A stretch of DNA of 64,000 bases from DATBLE01 sp038248655 (GCA_038248655.1 JBBRXG010000002.1:24058-88057); one strand, 5' to 3'; shown: positions 24,507 to 33,360, counted from the stretch's first letter. The notes: generated by a model not told the origin, from the sequence alone. Numbers and translations: made by a program.

Positions 24507-24513
24507 TATAGTA
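24507..24513. promoter_or_regulatory. Divergent -10 region (M28 peptidase / response regulator)
   Basis: Plus-strand TATAGT (24507-24512) serves the response regulator at 24538 with a short leader. Minus-strand TACTAT (24508-24513) is five bases upstream of the proposed CTG start of the M28 gene. The two boxes overlap almost completely. Confidence 0.5.
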
Positions 24514-24537
24514 CGTCGGCCCGCCGGTCGGCTTGCG

Positions 24538-25236
24538 ATGCCGGAATCAGCCACCATCCTGCTCGTCGACGACGAGGAGTCCGTCCAGAAGCTTCTGACC
24601 TATCCGCTCGAACGGGACGGCTACCGCGTCGTCCAGGCCCGAGACGGCGACGAGGCCCTGGCGCGGTTCGAGGCGGAGAGGATCGACCTCGTCGTCCTCG
24701 ACGTGATGCTGCCGAGGCTGGACGGACTCGAGGTGTGTAAGCGGCTGCGCGCGCGGAGCACGGTTCCGATCGTGATGCTCACCGCGCGGGACGACGAGCT
24801 CGACAAGGTGCTGGGGCTCGAGCTCGGGGCCGACGACTACATCACGAAGCCCTTCTCGATCCGAGAGTTCCGGAGCCGGATCCGCGCGCTGCTCCGTCGG
24901 GCGACCACCCTCCGTCACGAGGCGGAGCCGGACGAGACGATCGAGGTGAACGGCCTCGCGATCGACGGTGCGCGGCGCGTCGTCGAGCTCGACGGAACGC
25001 CGGTCCAGCTCACCTACGTCGAGTTCGAGCTCCTGCGCACGCTCGCCCGGCGCCCCGGTCGCGTGTTCACCCGCAGGGCTCTGCTCGAGGCGCTCTGGGG
25101 CGGGTCGGACTACCGCGAGCCGCGCACGATCGACGTGCACGTGCGGCATCTGCGCGAGAAGCTGGAGCGCGACCCGCGCGACCCGCGGTACATCCTGACC
25201 GTACGCGGCGTCGGCTACCGCTTCCGTGAGCGGTGA
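24538..25236 (+). CDS. OmpR/PhoB-family response regulator
   Basis: This 232-residue two-domain regulator has a receiver with acidic pocket DDEE, phospho-acceptor Asp in VVLDVMLPRLDG, Thr in VMLTARDDE and Lys in YITKPFS. A winged-helix output domain follows (LTYVEFELLRTLARRPGRVFTR, RTIDVHVRHLREKLE, VRGVGYRF). The stop overlaps the GTG of the histidine kinase, giving a classical two-component operon. Target genes are unknown, and the flanking envelope genes are candidates. Confidence 0.95.
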   Translation: MPESATILLVDDEESVQKLLTYPLERDGYRVVQARDGDEALARFEAERIDLVVLDVMLPRLDGLEVCKRLRARSTVPIVMLTARDDELDKVLGLELGADDYITKPFSIREFRSRIRALLRRATTLRHEAEPDETIEVNGLAIDGARRVVELDGTPVQLTYVEFELLRTLARRPGRVFTRRALLEALWGGSDYREPRTIDVHVRHLREKLERDPRDPRYILTVRGVGYRFRER

Positions 25237-26627
25237 GGCGGCCGAGCGGCGTCGGCGCCCGGCTCGGCATTGCGCTGCTCGCCGTTCTCGCGGGCGCGCT
25301 GGCCCTCGTCTATGTGATCGTCGTCCCCTCGCTCGAGAACCGCCTGGTGCGCTCGCGCGTCTCCCAGCTCGGGCGGGCGGCGCCGGGCCTCGCCCGCGAG
25401 TTGCCGGCCGACCGCTTCCGCTGGCCCGACGTCCTCGAGAGCGCGTCCCAGAGCGCGAACGCGCGCGTCGTCGTCTATGACTACCTGTCTCCGCCCGCCG
25501 CGCTCGTGGTCGTCGGCGACTCCCGGGGAGCGAGCTCGGCCGACGCCGAGCACGACGCCGGCGCCCTGAAGGCGGCGCAGACGAGGCGTCTCGTCGCCGG
25601 CGCGGTCACCCACGGCGGAGAACGGTTCGCAGAGGCGTCCGCGCCCGTTCCCGGCACCCGCTCCGTCCTGATGGTCCAGGCTCCGCTTCGCGACGTGCTC
25701 GACACGGTCGAGCTCGTGCGAAGCCGGCTGCTCGTCGCCGGTCTCCTCGCGCTCGCGGGCGCGCTCGCAGTCGGATACGTGGGAGCCTGGCTCTTCGCCC
25801 GGCGGCTGCGGCGGCTCGAGACCGCGGCCGAGCGGATCGCAGCGGGACGCTTCGACGAGCCGATCCTCGACACCGGCGCGGACGAGGTGGGCGAGCTGGC
25901 GCGGACGTTCGATCGTATGCGCGTGCGCCTGTCGGCGCTCGATCACGCCCGCCGCGAGTTCATCGCGAACGCGTCGCACGAGCTGCGCACACCGCTGTTC
26001 TCGCTCGGCGGCTTTCTCGAGCTCCTGATCGACGAGGACCTGGACGAGGCGACACGCGCCGAGTTCCTCATGGCGATGCGCGAGCAGGTCGACCGCCTCG
26101 GCAAGCTCGCGACCGAGCTCCTCGACCTGTCCCGGGCGGACGCCGGTCACCTGCGCGTCGAGCGGGAACCGCTCGATCTCGGCCGCATGGTGGAGACCGT
26201 GGCCGAGGAGTTCGCGCCCGTGGCACAGGCGGGCGACCGGCGGCTCGAGGTCGTGACGACCGACGGCCCACGCGTCCTCGGCGACGAGCAGCGTGTCCTC
26301 CAGATCGGCCGCGCGCTCGTCGAGAACGCGCTTGTCCATACACCGCCGGGCACACACGTGTGCGTCCGGGCAGGCGCGGGCGAGCTGGCGGTGGAGGACG
26401 GCGGTCCGGGGATCTCCGCCGAGCACGCCCAGCACGTGTTCGAGCGCTTCTACCGGGCCGACGGCGGGCGTGCGTCGGGGAGCGGCCTCGGTCTGGCGAT
26501 CGCCCGCGAGCTCGCCCGGGCGATGGACGGCTCGCTGGAGCTCGAGTCGGAGCCGGGTCGGACGGTGTTCAGGCTGCGGTTGCCGGTGGAGAGGGACGGC
26601 AATCGGTGGGATCGACGAGTTCCCTAG
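25233..26627 (+). CDS. Sensor histidine kinase
   Basis: This 464-residue membrane kinase has TM1 at about residues 10-30, an extracytoplasmic sensor region, and TM2 at about residues 163-187. HAMP follows (ARRLRRLETAAERIAAGRFDEP), then a HisKA H-box FIANASHELRTPLFSLGG. The HATPase is somewhat short: N-box GRALVENALVHTPPG, G1 VEDGGPGIS, F-box FERFYRADGG and G2 GSGLGLAIAREL. The last 59 bases are antisense to the LAGLIDADG-like gene. Confidence 0.94.
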   Translation: MRRPSGVGARLGIALLAVLAGALALVYVIVVPSLENRLVRSRVSQLGRAAPGLARELPADRFRWPDVLESASQSANARVVVYDYLSPPAALVVVGDSRGASSADAEHDAGALKAAQTRRLVAGAVTHGGERFAEASAPVPGTRSVLMVQAPLRDVLDTVELVRSRLLVAGLLALAGALAVGYVGAWLFARRLRRLETAAERIAAGRFDEPILDTGADEVGELARTFDRMRVRLSALDHARREFIANASHELRTPLFSLGGFLELLIDEDLDEATRAEFLMAMREQVDRLGKLATELLDLSRADAGHLRVEREPLDLGRMVETVAEEFAPVAQAGDRRLEVVTTDGPRVLGDEQRVLQIGRALVENALVHTPPGTHVCVRAGAGELAVEDGGPGISAEHAQHVFERFYRADGGRASGSGLGLAIARELARAMDGSLELESEPGRTVFRLRLPVERDGNRWDRRVP

Positions 26628-26964
26628 CAATGCGAGAAAACACGTGGAAAGGGATGCCGGTCAACTCGTTCGCCCGTAGTCGCCGGCGACGGCTGAGCCA
26701 GGGCCACATCAACGCGAGGCAATCGAGACCGTCTTCCTTCCTGGCAATCCACACCCAGACCGGCTTTCGGCGCCAGCCGTCGTGTTCGTCCCTTTGATAT
26801 GGCCCGTAGATCGTTCCTCGACCGAGGGCATCGGCAAGGCGGTGGATCAACTCTGCATCCGTGTTGCCCACCCTGACGTAGAGCGCGCCGCCGCTCATCG
26901 TGATCGTCCCTTCGTCGTCGAAGAGACCGGCCGCCCACGCAATTCGCTCACCGCGAGATCTCAT
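26569..26964 (-). CDS. LAGLIDADG-like homing endonuclease homologue
   Basis: This 131-residue protein opens with RIAWAAGLFDDEGTI, which fits the LAGLIDADG helix plus catalytic acid (AGLFxxEG type). It continues with LYVRVGNTDAELIHRLADAL and KPVWVWIARKEDGLDCLALM, as in single-motif LAGLIDADG proteins. No intron or intein surrounds it; it is free-standing between the sensor kinase and htrA. Its GC content and codon use look lower than the neighbours. The 3' end overlaps the kinase gene by 59 bases. Activity is unproven; it could be an inactive domesticated homologue. Confidence 0.7.
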   Translation of the reverse strand: MRSRGERIAWAAGLFDDEGTITMSGGALYVRVGNTDAELIHRLADALGRGTIYGPYQRDEHDGWRRKPVWVWIARKEDGLDCLALMWPWLSRRRRLRANELTGIPFHVFSRIARELVDPTDCRPSPPATAA

Positions 26965-27001
26965 CAGTAGTCAGTCTAGACAACGGGACGGACGGCCTCA
27001 G

Positions 27002-28213
27002 ATGAGTACAGTGAGAGCGATGCGGCCGCGTGGACTGACGACGATTGCCCTCGGCTCAGCGCTCGTCGGCGGGGCAGCGGTGCTCGCCGTCGCGTGGGCG
27101 GCCGGATGGCTGAACGGCGAGCGCCGCACGGTCGTCGTCCAGGAGCACGCCCCGGCGGTCGAGGTGTCGGCGGCGCGCGGCCGCCCCCTGCTCGGGAGCG
27201 GGTTCGATCCGGCCCACATCTACGCTGCCCGCTCCGCGGGGGTGGTGACGATCTTCTCCGTCTTCGGGAGCAGCTCGTCCGCATCGCAGGGCTCCGGCTT
27301 CGTCGTCTCGGGCGACGGGGTGATCCTCACCAACTCGCACGTCGTCACGGACGCCGGCACCGGCGACGGCTCCGTCCGGCCGGCGGACCGCGTCTACGTC
27401 GAGTTTCGCGATCGGGACCGGGTTGCCGCCACGATCGTCGGCTGGGATGTCTTCGACGACGTCGGCGTCATCCGGGTCGACCCGACGGCGCACGCGCTTA
27501 GGCCGTTGCCGCTCGGCGACTCGAGTCGGGTCGTCGTCGGGGACCCCGTTGCCGCGATCGGTAGCCCGTTCGGGAACGAGAACTCGCTCGCGGTCGGGGT
27601 GGTCTCGGCCACCCAACGGTCGATCGAGTCCCTGACCTCCCGGTACAACCTCGTCGATGCGATCCAGGTGGACGCGCCGATCAACCACGGCAACTCGGGC
27701 GGACCGCTGTTCGACGCGCAGGGACGCGTGATCGGGATCAACGCTCAGATCCGGAGCGACAGCGGCACGGCGGAAGGAGTCGGCTTCGCGGTTCCGATCA
27801 ATGCGGCCCGGCGCTCGATGGGCGAGCTCCTCGCGACGGGCAAGGTCACGTACGCGTACGTCGGGGTGACGACGGAGGATCTGACGCCCGGGATCGCCCG
27901 GCGCTTCGGATACCCCGTCCGGTACGGGGCGGTGATCGCCTCCGTGCGGCCGGGCAGTCCGGGAGCAACCGCCGGCCTGCGGGGCGGATCCGACGAGCGC
28001 GACTTCAACGGCGCCTCGTTCACGCTCGGCGGAGACGTCCTGGTCGCGCTGGACGGTCGCCCGGTCCGGAGCGCCGCCGGCGTCGTCCGCCTCGTCAGCA
28101 CGCGACTCCGGCCCGGTCAGCGCGCGATGTTCACGATCTTCCGCGACGGCAGGAAGCGCGACGTTCCCGTCGTTCTGGCCGAGCGCCCGGAGGATCCGGA
28201 CGCCGGCCGCTAG
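27002..28213 (+). CDS. HtrA/DegP-like serine protease with PDZ domain
   Basis: This 403-residue envelope protease has an N-terminal membrane anchor (TTIALGSALVGGAAVLAVAWAAGW). The trypsin-like domain holds His in ILTNSHVVTD, Asp in VFDDVGVIRV and Ser in NHGNSGGPLFD. One C-terminal PDZ domain follows (YAYVGVTTEDLTPG, then VRPGSPGATAGLRGG). It probably degrades misfolded secreted proteins. ATG 27002 is used here; ATG 27020 is also possible and gives the same anchor. Confidence 0.93.
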   Translation: MSTVRAMRPRGLTTIALGSALVGGAAVLAVAWAAGWLNGERRTVVVQEHAPAVEVSAARGRPLLGSGFDPAHIYAARSAGVVTIFSVFGSSSSASQGSGFVVSGDGVILTNSHVVTDAGTGDGSVRPADRVYVEFRDRDRVAATIVGWDVFDDVGVIRVDPTAHALRPLPLGDSSRVVVGDPVAAIGSPFGNENSLAVGVVSATQRSIESLTSRYNLVDAIQVDAPINHGNSGGPLFDAQGRVIGINAQIRSDSGTAEGVGFAVPINAARRSMGELLATGKVTYAYVGVTTEDLTPGIARRFGYPVRYGAVIASVRPGSPGATAGLRGGSDERDFNGASFTLGGDVLVALDGRPVRSAAGVVRLVSTRLRPGQRAMFTIFRDGRKRDVPVVLAERPEDPDAGR

Positions 28214-28301
28214 TTAGCGCTTTCGCTCGTCTGGATATGAGGGAGAGAAGCGCGCTGTCCGGCCGCCGGATTCGGTAGAAAGGAGCAAGTTCGCTCGATC
28301 G

Positions 28302-28763
28302 ATGAGCACGACGCCGACCTCCACCTTCCCGCTCGACGCGTCCACCGAGGGCGGCGACGCGCGGCACGTCCTCCTGAGGATGCCGGCGCGGGCCGAGTAC
28401 ATCACCCTCGGCCGGCTCGCCCTGACGGGCCTGTCGCGGCTCCGCGAGCTCTCCGACGAGACGCTTGCGGATCTGAAGCTCGCACTCACCGAGGCGTGCT
28501 CCAACTCGGTGCGCCACGCGTATCGCGACGGCAGAGAGGGAGTGGTCGAGATCCTCTACGACCTGCGGCCCGACCGGCTCGTGATCGAGGTCTCGGACGA
28601 CGGCCCCGGTTTCGACTACGTCGAGTCCGAGGGCGAGGACCGCGAACTGAGCGAGGGTGGTCTCGGCCTCGAGATCATCCGAGCGCTGTCCGACCAGTTC
28701 GAGCTCGGTGAGCGCGGTCCCTCGGGCGGCTCGCGGCTCAGGTTCGTCAAGAAGCTCGCCTAG
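28302..28763 (+). CDS. RsbW-like anti-sigma/serine kinase ATPase
   Basis: A 153-residue GHKL ATPase with N-box LALTEACSNSVRHAYRDG, G1 VSDDGPGFDY and G2 GGLGLEIIRALSD. Proteins of this type bind and inhibit sigma factors or phosphorylate anti-sigma antagonists. No partner sigma or STAS gene is adjacent; the closest sigma gene here is at 54.2 kb. AAAGGAG at 28278-28284 is a strong ribosome-binding site. Confidence 0.85.
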   Translation: MSTTPTSTFPLDASTEGGDARHVLLRMPARAEYITLGRLALTGLSRLRELSDETLADLKLALTEACSNSVRHAYRDGREGVVEILYDLRPDRLVIEVSDDGPGFDYVESEGEDRELSEGGLGLEIIRALSDQFELGERGPSGGSRLRFVKKLA

Positions 28764-28770
28764 TCCGCCG

Positions 28771-30054
28771 GTGCTGCAGCTCGTCAACGTCGGGCACAAG
28801 CACCTGGCCGACTATTCGACGATCGCGACCAGGGGACTTATGGATCAGATCGAGCGGCTCGCCGCGCCGCTCGCCGGCAAGCGGGTCGCCCACGTCTCCG
28901 CGACGGCGTTCGGCGGCGGTGTCGCCGAGATCAACTACACGCTCGTTCCGCTGATGCGCGACGCAGGCCTGGACGTCGAGTGGCGGGTGATCCGTGGCGA
29001 GGACGAGTTCTTCCAGGTCACGAAGGCGATCCACAACGGCCTCCAGGGGAACCCCCGCGGGCTGACCGAAGCCGACCAGGACGTGTTCCGGCGCTACAAC
29101 GCGCTGAACGCAGCGGAGTTCGACGACGACTACGACTTCGTGATCGTCCACGATCCGCAGCCGGCGGCGCTGGTCGAGTACGCGCACGGATCGACGGCCA
29201 AGTGGATCTGGCGCTGTCACGTCGATCTGTCGACACCGAACCGGGACGTGCTCGACGTCCTGCTCCCGTCGATCGCCCGGCACGACGCGGCGATCTTCCA
29301 CATGCAGCAGTACGTGCCGGCCGAGGCCGGGCTCCCGCCGTGCTTCATCTGGCCTCCGGCAATCGACCCGCTGATGCCGAAGAACATGGCACTGTCGGCC
29401 GAGGACGCCGCCTACATCGTCGACCAGTTCGGAATCGACGTCGCTCGGCCGCTCATGACCCAGGTCTCGCGGTTCGACCCGTGGAAGGATCCGCTCGGAG
29501 TGATCGACGCCTACCGCGCGGTGAAGGAGACCCATCCGGACGTGCAGCTGGCGCTGGTCGGCTCGATGGCGCACGACGATCCCGAAGGATGGGCCTACTA
29601 CGACCAGACCGTGGCGTACGCGCAGGGCGACCCCGACATCTACGTGCTCTCGAACCTGAGCAACGTCGGCGCAGTCGAGGTGAATGCGTTCCAGGTGCAC
29701 TCGTTCGCCGTGCTCCAGAAGTCGATCCGCGAAGGCTTCGGGCTGACCGTCACCGAGGGTCTGTGGAAGGCGCGGCCCACGGTTGCCGGGCGCGTGGGCG
29801 GCATCGTCGCCCAGATCCAGGACGGCACCACCGGCTGGCTCGTCGAGAGCTCGTCCGAGGCGGCCGAGGCGTGCAGGGAGATCCTCCGGGAGCCGGCAGC
29901 GGCCCGGGCGCGCGCGCTTCGCGGCAAGGAGTTCGTGCGGAGCCACTTCCTGACGCCGCGGCTTCTGCGCGACTGGCTCGCGCTCTTCAACGTCCTGCTC
30001 GGCGACGAAGCCGCAGGGACCGTGCTCGTACGGGCCGCCGCCGAGCCCGCCTGA
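28771..30054 (+). CDS. treT: Trehalose synthase TreT-like (GT4)
   Basis: This 427-residue GT-B enzyme resembles TreT, which joins nucleotide-glucose to glucose to give trehalose. N-terminal VSATAFGGGVAEINYTLVPL, CHVDLSTPNRDV and IFHMQQYVP are characteristic. Donor-half motifs are QVSRFDPWKDPLGVI, SIREGFGLTVTEGLWK and GRVGGIVAQIQDG. A start at GTG 28771 gives VLQLVNVGHKHLADY. A GT20 gene follows 33 bases later, so this organism may have two trehalose routes. Confidence 0.85.
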   Translation: MLQLVNVGHKHLADYSTIATRGLMDQIERLAAPLAGKRVAHVSATAFGGGVAEINYTLVPLMRDAGLDVEWRVIRGEDEFFQVTKAIHNGLQGNPRGLTEADQDVFRRYNALNAAEFDDDYDFVIVHDPQPAALVEYAHGSTAKWIWRCHVDLSTPNRDVLDVLLPSIARHDAAIFHMQQYVPAEAGLPPCFIWPPAIDPLMPKNMALSAEDAAYIVDQFGIDVARPLMTQVSRFDPWKDPLGVIDAYRAVKETHPDVQLALVGSMAHDDPEGWAYYDQTVAYAQGDPDIYVLSNLSNVGAVEVNAFQVHSFAVLQKSIREGFGLTVTEGLWKARPTVAGRVGGIVAQIQDGTTGWLVESSSEAAEACREILREPAAARARALRGKEFVRSHFLTPRLLRDWLALFNVLLGDEAAGTVLVRAAAEPA

Positions 30055-30087
30055 TCGTCCCGTCGCGACGAGGGCTAGGCTTCCCCG

Positions 30088-31554
30088 GTGCAGGTCCCGC
30101 GGCGCAAGCTGATCGTCGTCTCCAACCGCGGGCCGGTCTCCTACCGGCGGGACGAGGACGGAGGGCGCTCGACCCGGCGTGGGGGCGGCGGGCTCGTCAC
30201 CGCGCTCGGCCCGCTGGTCTCCCGGCACGACGTGACCTGGATCGCCGCCGCGATGACCGACGAGGATCGGATCGTCGCGGGCGAAGCCGGCGTTGTCGCG
30301 TTCGAGGAGCATGGTCGGGACGGCGCCGCCTATCGGCTGCGGCTCGTCTGCACGGATCCCGCCGACTTCGACCGCTACTACAACGAGTTCGCGAACCCGA
30401 CGCTGTGGTTTCTGCAGCACTACCTGTGGGATCTCTCGCGCACACCGACGATCGGCCCGGAGGCGCACCGTGCCTGGGCGGGGTATACGGCCGTGAACGA
30501 GGCATTCGCGACGGCGGTGGTCGAGGAGCTCGACGACGATGCCGACAGCGCCGTCTGGTTCCACGACTACCACCTCTATCTGGCCCCGAGGCTCGTCCGT
30601 CGCGCCCGGCCGGATGCGACGCTCTCGCACTTCGTGCACATCCCGTGGCCGGGACCGGACTACTGGACCGTGCTCCCCGAGAGGATGCGCCGCGCCGTCT
30701 ACGACGGCCTGCTCGCAAACGACGTCCTCGGCTTTCACACGCGCCGCTGGTGCGAGAGCTTCCTCGCCTCGGCCGCAGCCGTGCTCGGCGCCGAGGCCGA
30801 CCCCGAGTCGGGCACCGTCGATCACGACGGCCGGCGCGTCCTGGTCACGGCTCATCCGATCTCGGTCGACACCCGCGAGTTCGGCGAGCTCGCGTCGAGT
30901 CCGGCGGTGCTCGAGGCGCAGCGGGAGCTCGAGTCCGTCTGTGCGGAGAAAGTGATTCTCCGCGTCGACCGGACCGACCCATCGAAGAACATCGTGCGCG
31001 GGTTCCGGGCGTTCGAGCTCTACCTCGAGCGGCACCCGGAAGCGCACGGCCGCGTCGGGATGCTCGCCCTGCTCGACCCCTCGCGGCAGGAGGTCGAGCA
31101 GTATACGGAGTACCTCGGCGAGGTCGAGTCCGTTGTCGGTGAAGTAAACGACCGGTTCGCCACCGGCGGCTGGACCCCGATCGTGCTCGAGATCCGCGAC
31201 GACTTCGCCCGTTCGGTGGCGGCGTACAAGCGGTATGACGTGCTGCTCGTGAACGCCGTCTTCGACGGGTTGAATCTCGTCGCAAAGGAGGCGCCGCTCG
31301 TGAACGAGCGCGACGGCGTTCTCGTTCTCTCGGAGAATGCCGGCGCCCACGAGGAGTTGGCCGAGTGGGCGGTGACCGTGAACCCGTTCGACGTCGACGG
31401 CCAGGCCGACGCGCTGCATCTGGCGCTGGAGCTGGCCGCGGACGAGCGACATGCGCGGGCAGTGGCGATCCGCGCCCATGTGCGCGAGCACGACCTCGGT
31501 GCCTGGCTGGCGGCTCAGCTGGCCGACCTGGACCGGGTTTCGGTCCGCTCCTAG
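30088..31554 (+). CDS. otsA: Trehalose-6-phosphate synthase (GT20, OtsA-like)
   Basis: This 488-residue GT20 enzyme would join UDP/GDP-glucose to glucose-6-phosphate. It shows IVVSNRGPVSYRRDEDGG and GGGLVTALGPLVSR at the start, WFHDYHLYLAPRLVRRA, HIPWPGPDYWTVLP, and ILRVDRTDPSKNIVRGF. SENAGAHEELAEWAVTVNPFD follows near the end. A glucosylglycerol-phosphate synthase role in the same family cannot be excluded. No OtsB phosphatase gene is present. TAGGCT (30076-30081) is six bases before GTG. Confidence 0.82.
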   Translation: MQVPRRKLIVVSNRGPVSYRRDEDGGRSTRRGGGGLVTALGPLVSRHDVTWIAAAMTDEDRIVAGEAGVVAFEEHGRDGAAYRLRLVCTDPADFDRYYNEFANPTLWFLQHYLWDLSRTPTIGPEAHRAWAGYTAVNEAFATAVVEELDDDADSAVWFHDYHLYLAPRLVRRARPDATLSHFVHIPWPGPDYWTVLPERMRRAVYDGLLANDVLGFHTRRWCESFLASAAAVLGAEADPESGTVDHDGRRVLVTAHPISVDTREFGELASSPAVLEAQRELESVCAEKVILRVDRTDPSKNIVRGFRAFELYLERHPEAHGRVGMLALLDPSRQEVEQYTEYLGEVESVVGEVNDRFATGGWTPIVLEIRDDFARSVAAYKRYDVLLVNAVFDGLNLVAKEAPLVNERDGVLVLSENAGAHEELAEWAVTVNPFDVDGQADALHLALELAADERHARAVAIRAHVREHDLGAWLAAQLADLDRVSVRS

Positions 31555-31569
31555 CTACGATCGCTCGCG

Positions 31570-32019
31570 ATGGGCGATCTGTCCCACGTCGACGACGCCG
31601 GCCACGTCCGCATGGTCGACGTCGGCGCCAAGCCGCTGTCGAGGCGTCGCGCGGCCGCGGCGGCGACGGTGCGGATGGCGCCGGAAACCGCCCGCCGGCT
31701 CCGCGAGCTGCCGAAGGGCGACGCGCTCGCGACCGCGCAGCTGGCCGGGATCATGGCCGCGAAACGGACTGCCGACCTGATCCCGCTGTGTCATCCCCTA
31801 CCGCTCACCCACGTCGACCTGACGGTAGACGTGGGTGAGAGCTCGGCGGAGATCGCCGCCACGGTCGAGACGACCGCCCGAACGGGCGTCGAGATGGAGG
31901 CGCTGACCGCTGCGACGGTCGCCGCGCTCACCGTCTACGACATGGCGAAGGCGATCGACAAGCAGATGACGATCGAGGGCGTGCGGCTGCTCGAGAAGAC
32001 GAAGGAGCCGGCGCCGTGA
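31570..32019 (+). CDS. moaC: Cyclic pyranopterin monophosphate synthase MoaC
   Basis: This 149-residue product makes cPMP in molybdenum cofactor synthesis. Motifs are MVDVGAKPLSRRRAAAAA, IPLCHPLPLTHVDL, and the C-terminal GVEMEALTAATVAALTVYDM followed by KAIDKQMTIEGVRLLEKT. TACGAT (31556-31561) is eight bases before ATG. It starts the long cofactor gene run and overlaps moaB by four bases. Confidence 0.95.
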   Translation: MGDLSHVDDAGHVRMVDVGAKPLSRRRAAAAATVRMAPETARRLRELPKGDALATAQLAGIMAAKRTADLIPLCHPLPLTHVDLTVDVGESSAEIAATVETTARTGVEMEALTAATVAALTVYDMAKAIDKQMTIEGVRLLEKTKEPAP

Positions 32020-32498
32020 AGGCGGCCGTGCTGACCGTCTCCGACGGGGTCTCCGCCGGGACGCGGGAGGATCGAAGCGGCGTGGTGCTCGAGGAGCTTC
32101 TCCGGGCAGCGGGGTTCGACGTCGCGCGGCGGGTGGTCCCGGACGAGCGGGACGCGATCGCCGAGGCGCTCGCGGCGCTCGCCGACGAGGCGAGGCTCGT
32201 CCTGACCACCGGCGGGACCGGCGTCGGCCCACGCGACGTGACGCCCGAGGCGACGATCACGGTAATCGAGCGCGCCGCGCCGGGGATCGCCGAGGCGATC
32301 CGGGCCGACTCGCTCGCCCGGACCCCGCACGCCCTCCTCTCGCGCGGCGTCGCCGGGGTGGTCGGAAGGACGCTCGTCGTCAACCTGCCGGGCTCGCCCG
32401 GCGGCTGCCGCGACGGCTTCGAGGTCTTGCGGCCGGCGGTCCGCCACGCGCTCGAGCTCCTCGCCGGCGAGACCCGGCCGGCCCACCGGCAGACGTGA
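32016..32498 (+). CDS. moaB: MoaB/Mog-type molybdopterin adenylyltransferase
   Basis: The 160-residue product has AVLTVSDGVSAGTREDRSG, VLTTGGTGVGPRDVTPEAT and VVNLPGSPGGCRDGFEVL, as in MoaB/Mog, which adenylylate molybdopterin before MoeA inserts molybdate. The two family names cannot be separated from sequence alone. It is overlap-coupled to moaC, with mqnP starting one base after its stop. Confidence 0.93.
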   Translation: MKAAVLTVSDGVSAGTREDRSGVVLEELLRAAGFDVARRVVPDERDAIAEALAALADEARLVLTTGGTGVGPRDVTPEATITVIERAAPGIAEAIRADSLARTPHALLSRGVAGVVGRTLVVNLPGSPGGCRDGFEVLRPAVRHALELLAGETRPAHRQT

Positions 32499-32499
32499 C

Positions 32500-33360
32500 G
32501 TGATCGCGGTCGACGTCCCCCGCCGGTTCGCCTCGCTCGTCAAGCTCGAGCACACCGTCTTCGCGCTGCCCTTCGCCTACGTGGGCGCCTTCCTCGCCGT
32601 CGACGACGTTCCCGGCGGTCACGACCTCTTCTGGATCACGATCGCGATGGTCGGCGCGCGTTCGCTGGCGATGGCGCTGAACCGGCTGATCGATGCGCAG
32701 CTGGACGCCCGCAACCCGCGCACGGCGGGCCGCGAGCTGCCCACCGGCCGGCTGAGCGTGTTCCAGGTGACCGTGTTCTGCCTCGGCTCGCTGGCCGTCT
32801 TCCTGGTCGCCGTCTGGCAGCTCGATCCCCTCGTCCGCTGGCTGTGGCCGATCCCCGTCGCCGCCGTGGTCGTCTACCCCTACCTGAAGCGGTTCACGTG
32901 GCTGGCACACCTCTGGCTCGGCGCCGTGGACGGCCTCGCTCCGCTCGGTGCCTGGGCGGCGATCCGCGGCGATCTCCCGTGGCAAGCCTGGGCGCTCGGC
33001 GGCGCGGTTGCCGCCTGGGTCGCCGGCTTCGACCTCTTCTACTCGCTCTACGACCTCGAGGTCGACCGCGTACAGGGGCTCCACTCGTGGGCGACCCGCT
33101 GGGGGTTGCGCGGCGTCTTCACCGGGGCGCGCGCCCTGCACGCCGTCACCGTCGCCCTCCTCGTCGTCGCCGGTCTCGGGCTGCCGGTCGGTGCGTTCTA
33201 CTGGTCGGGGGTCGGCGCGGTCGCGGCGCTGCTCGCGTACGAGCACCTGCTCGTGCGACCGGCCGATCTGCGGCGGCTCGATGCCGCGTTCTTCACCACG
33301 AACGGCGTGATCAGCGTTGCCTTCTTCGCCCTCGTCCTCGTGGACGTGCTGGCGACGTGA
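32500..33360 (+). CDS. mqnP: UbiA-family prenyltransferase, probably MqnP
   Basis: This 286-residue integral membrane enzyme has the two Asp-rich sites: NRLIDAQLDARNPRTAGREL and YSLYDLEVDRVQGLHS. The insert PTGRLS and neighbours match the 4-hydroxybenzoate/MqnP group used in the futalosine menaquinone pathway. Several transmembrane helices are visible. It is embedded between moaB and ccmA with 1- and 4-base spacing, linking quinone and cytochrome c maturation genes. Confidence 0.85.
   Translation: MIAVDVPRRFASLVKLEHTVFALPFAYVGAFLAVDDVPGGHDLFWITIAMVGARSLAMALNRLIDAQLDARNPRTAGRELPTGRLSVFQVTVFCLGSLAVFLVAVWQLDPLVRWLWPIPVAAVVVYPYLKRFTWLAHLWLGAVDGLAPLGAWAAIRGDLPWQAWALGGAVAAWVAGFDLFYSLYDLEVDRVQGLHSWATRWGLRGVFTGARALHAVTVALLVVAGLGLPVGAFYWSGVGAVAALLAYEHLLVRPADLRRLDAAFFTTNGVISVAFFALVLVDVLAT

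Noticed and set aside
30088..31554. Bifunctional OtsA-OtsB fusion
   Set aside because: At 488 residues there is only the GT20 domain and no HAD phosphatase motif after it.
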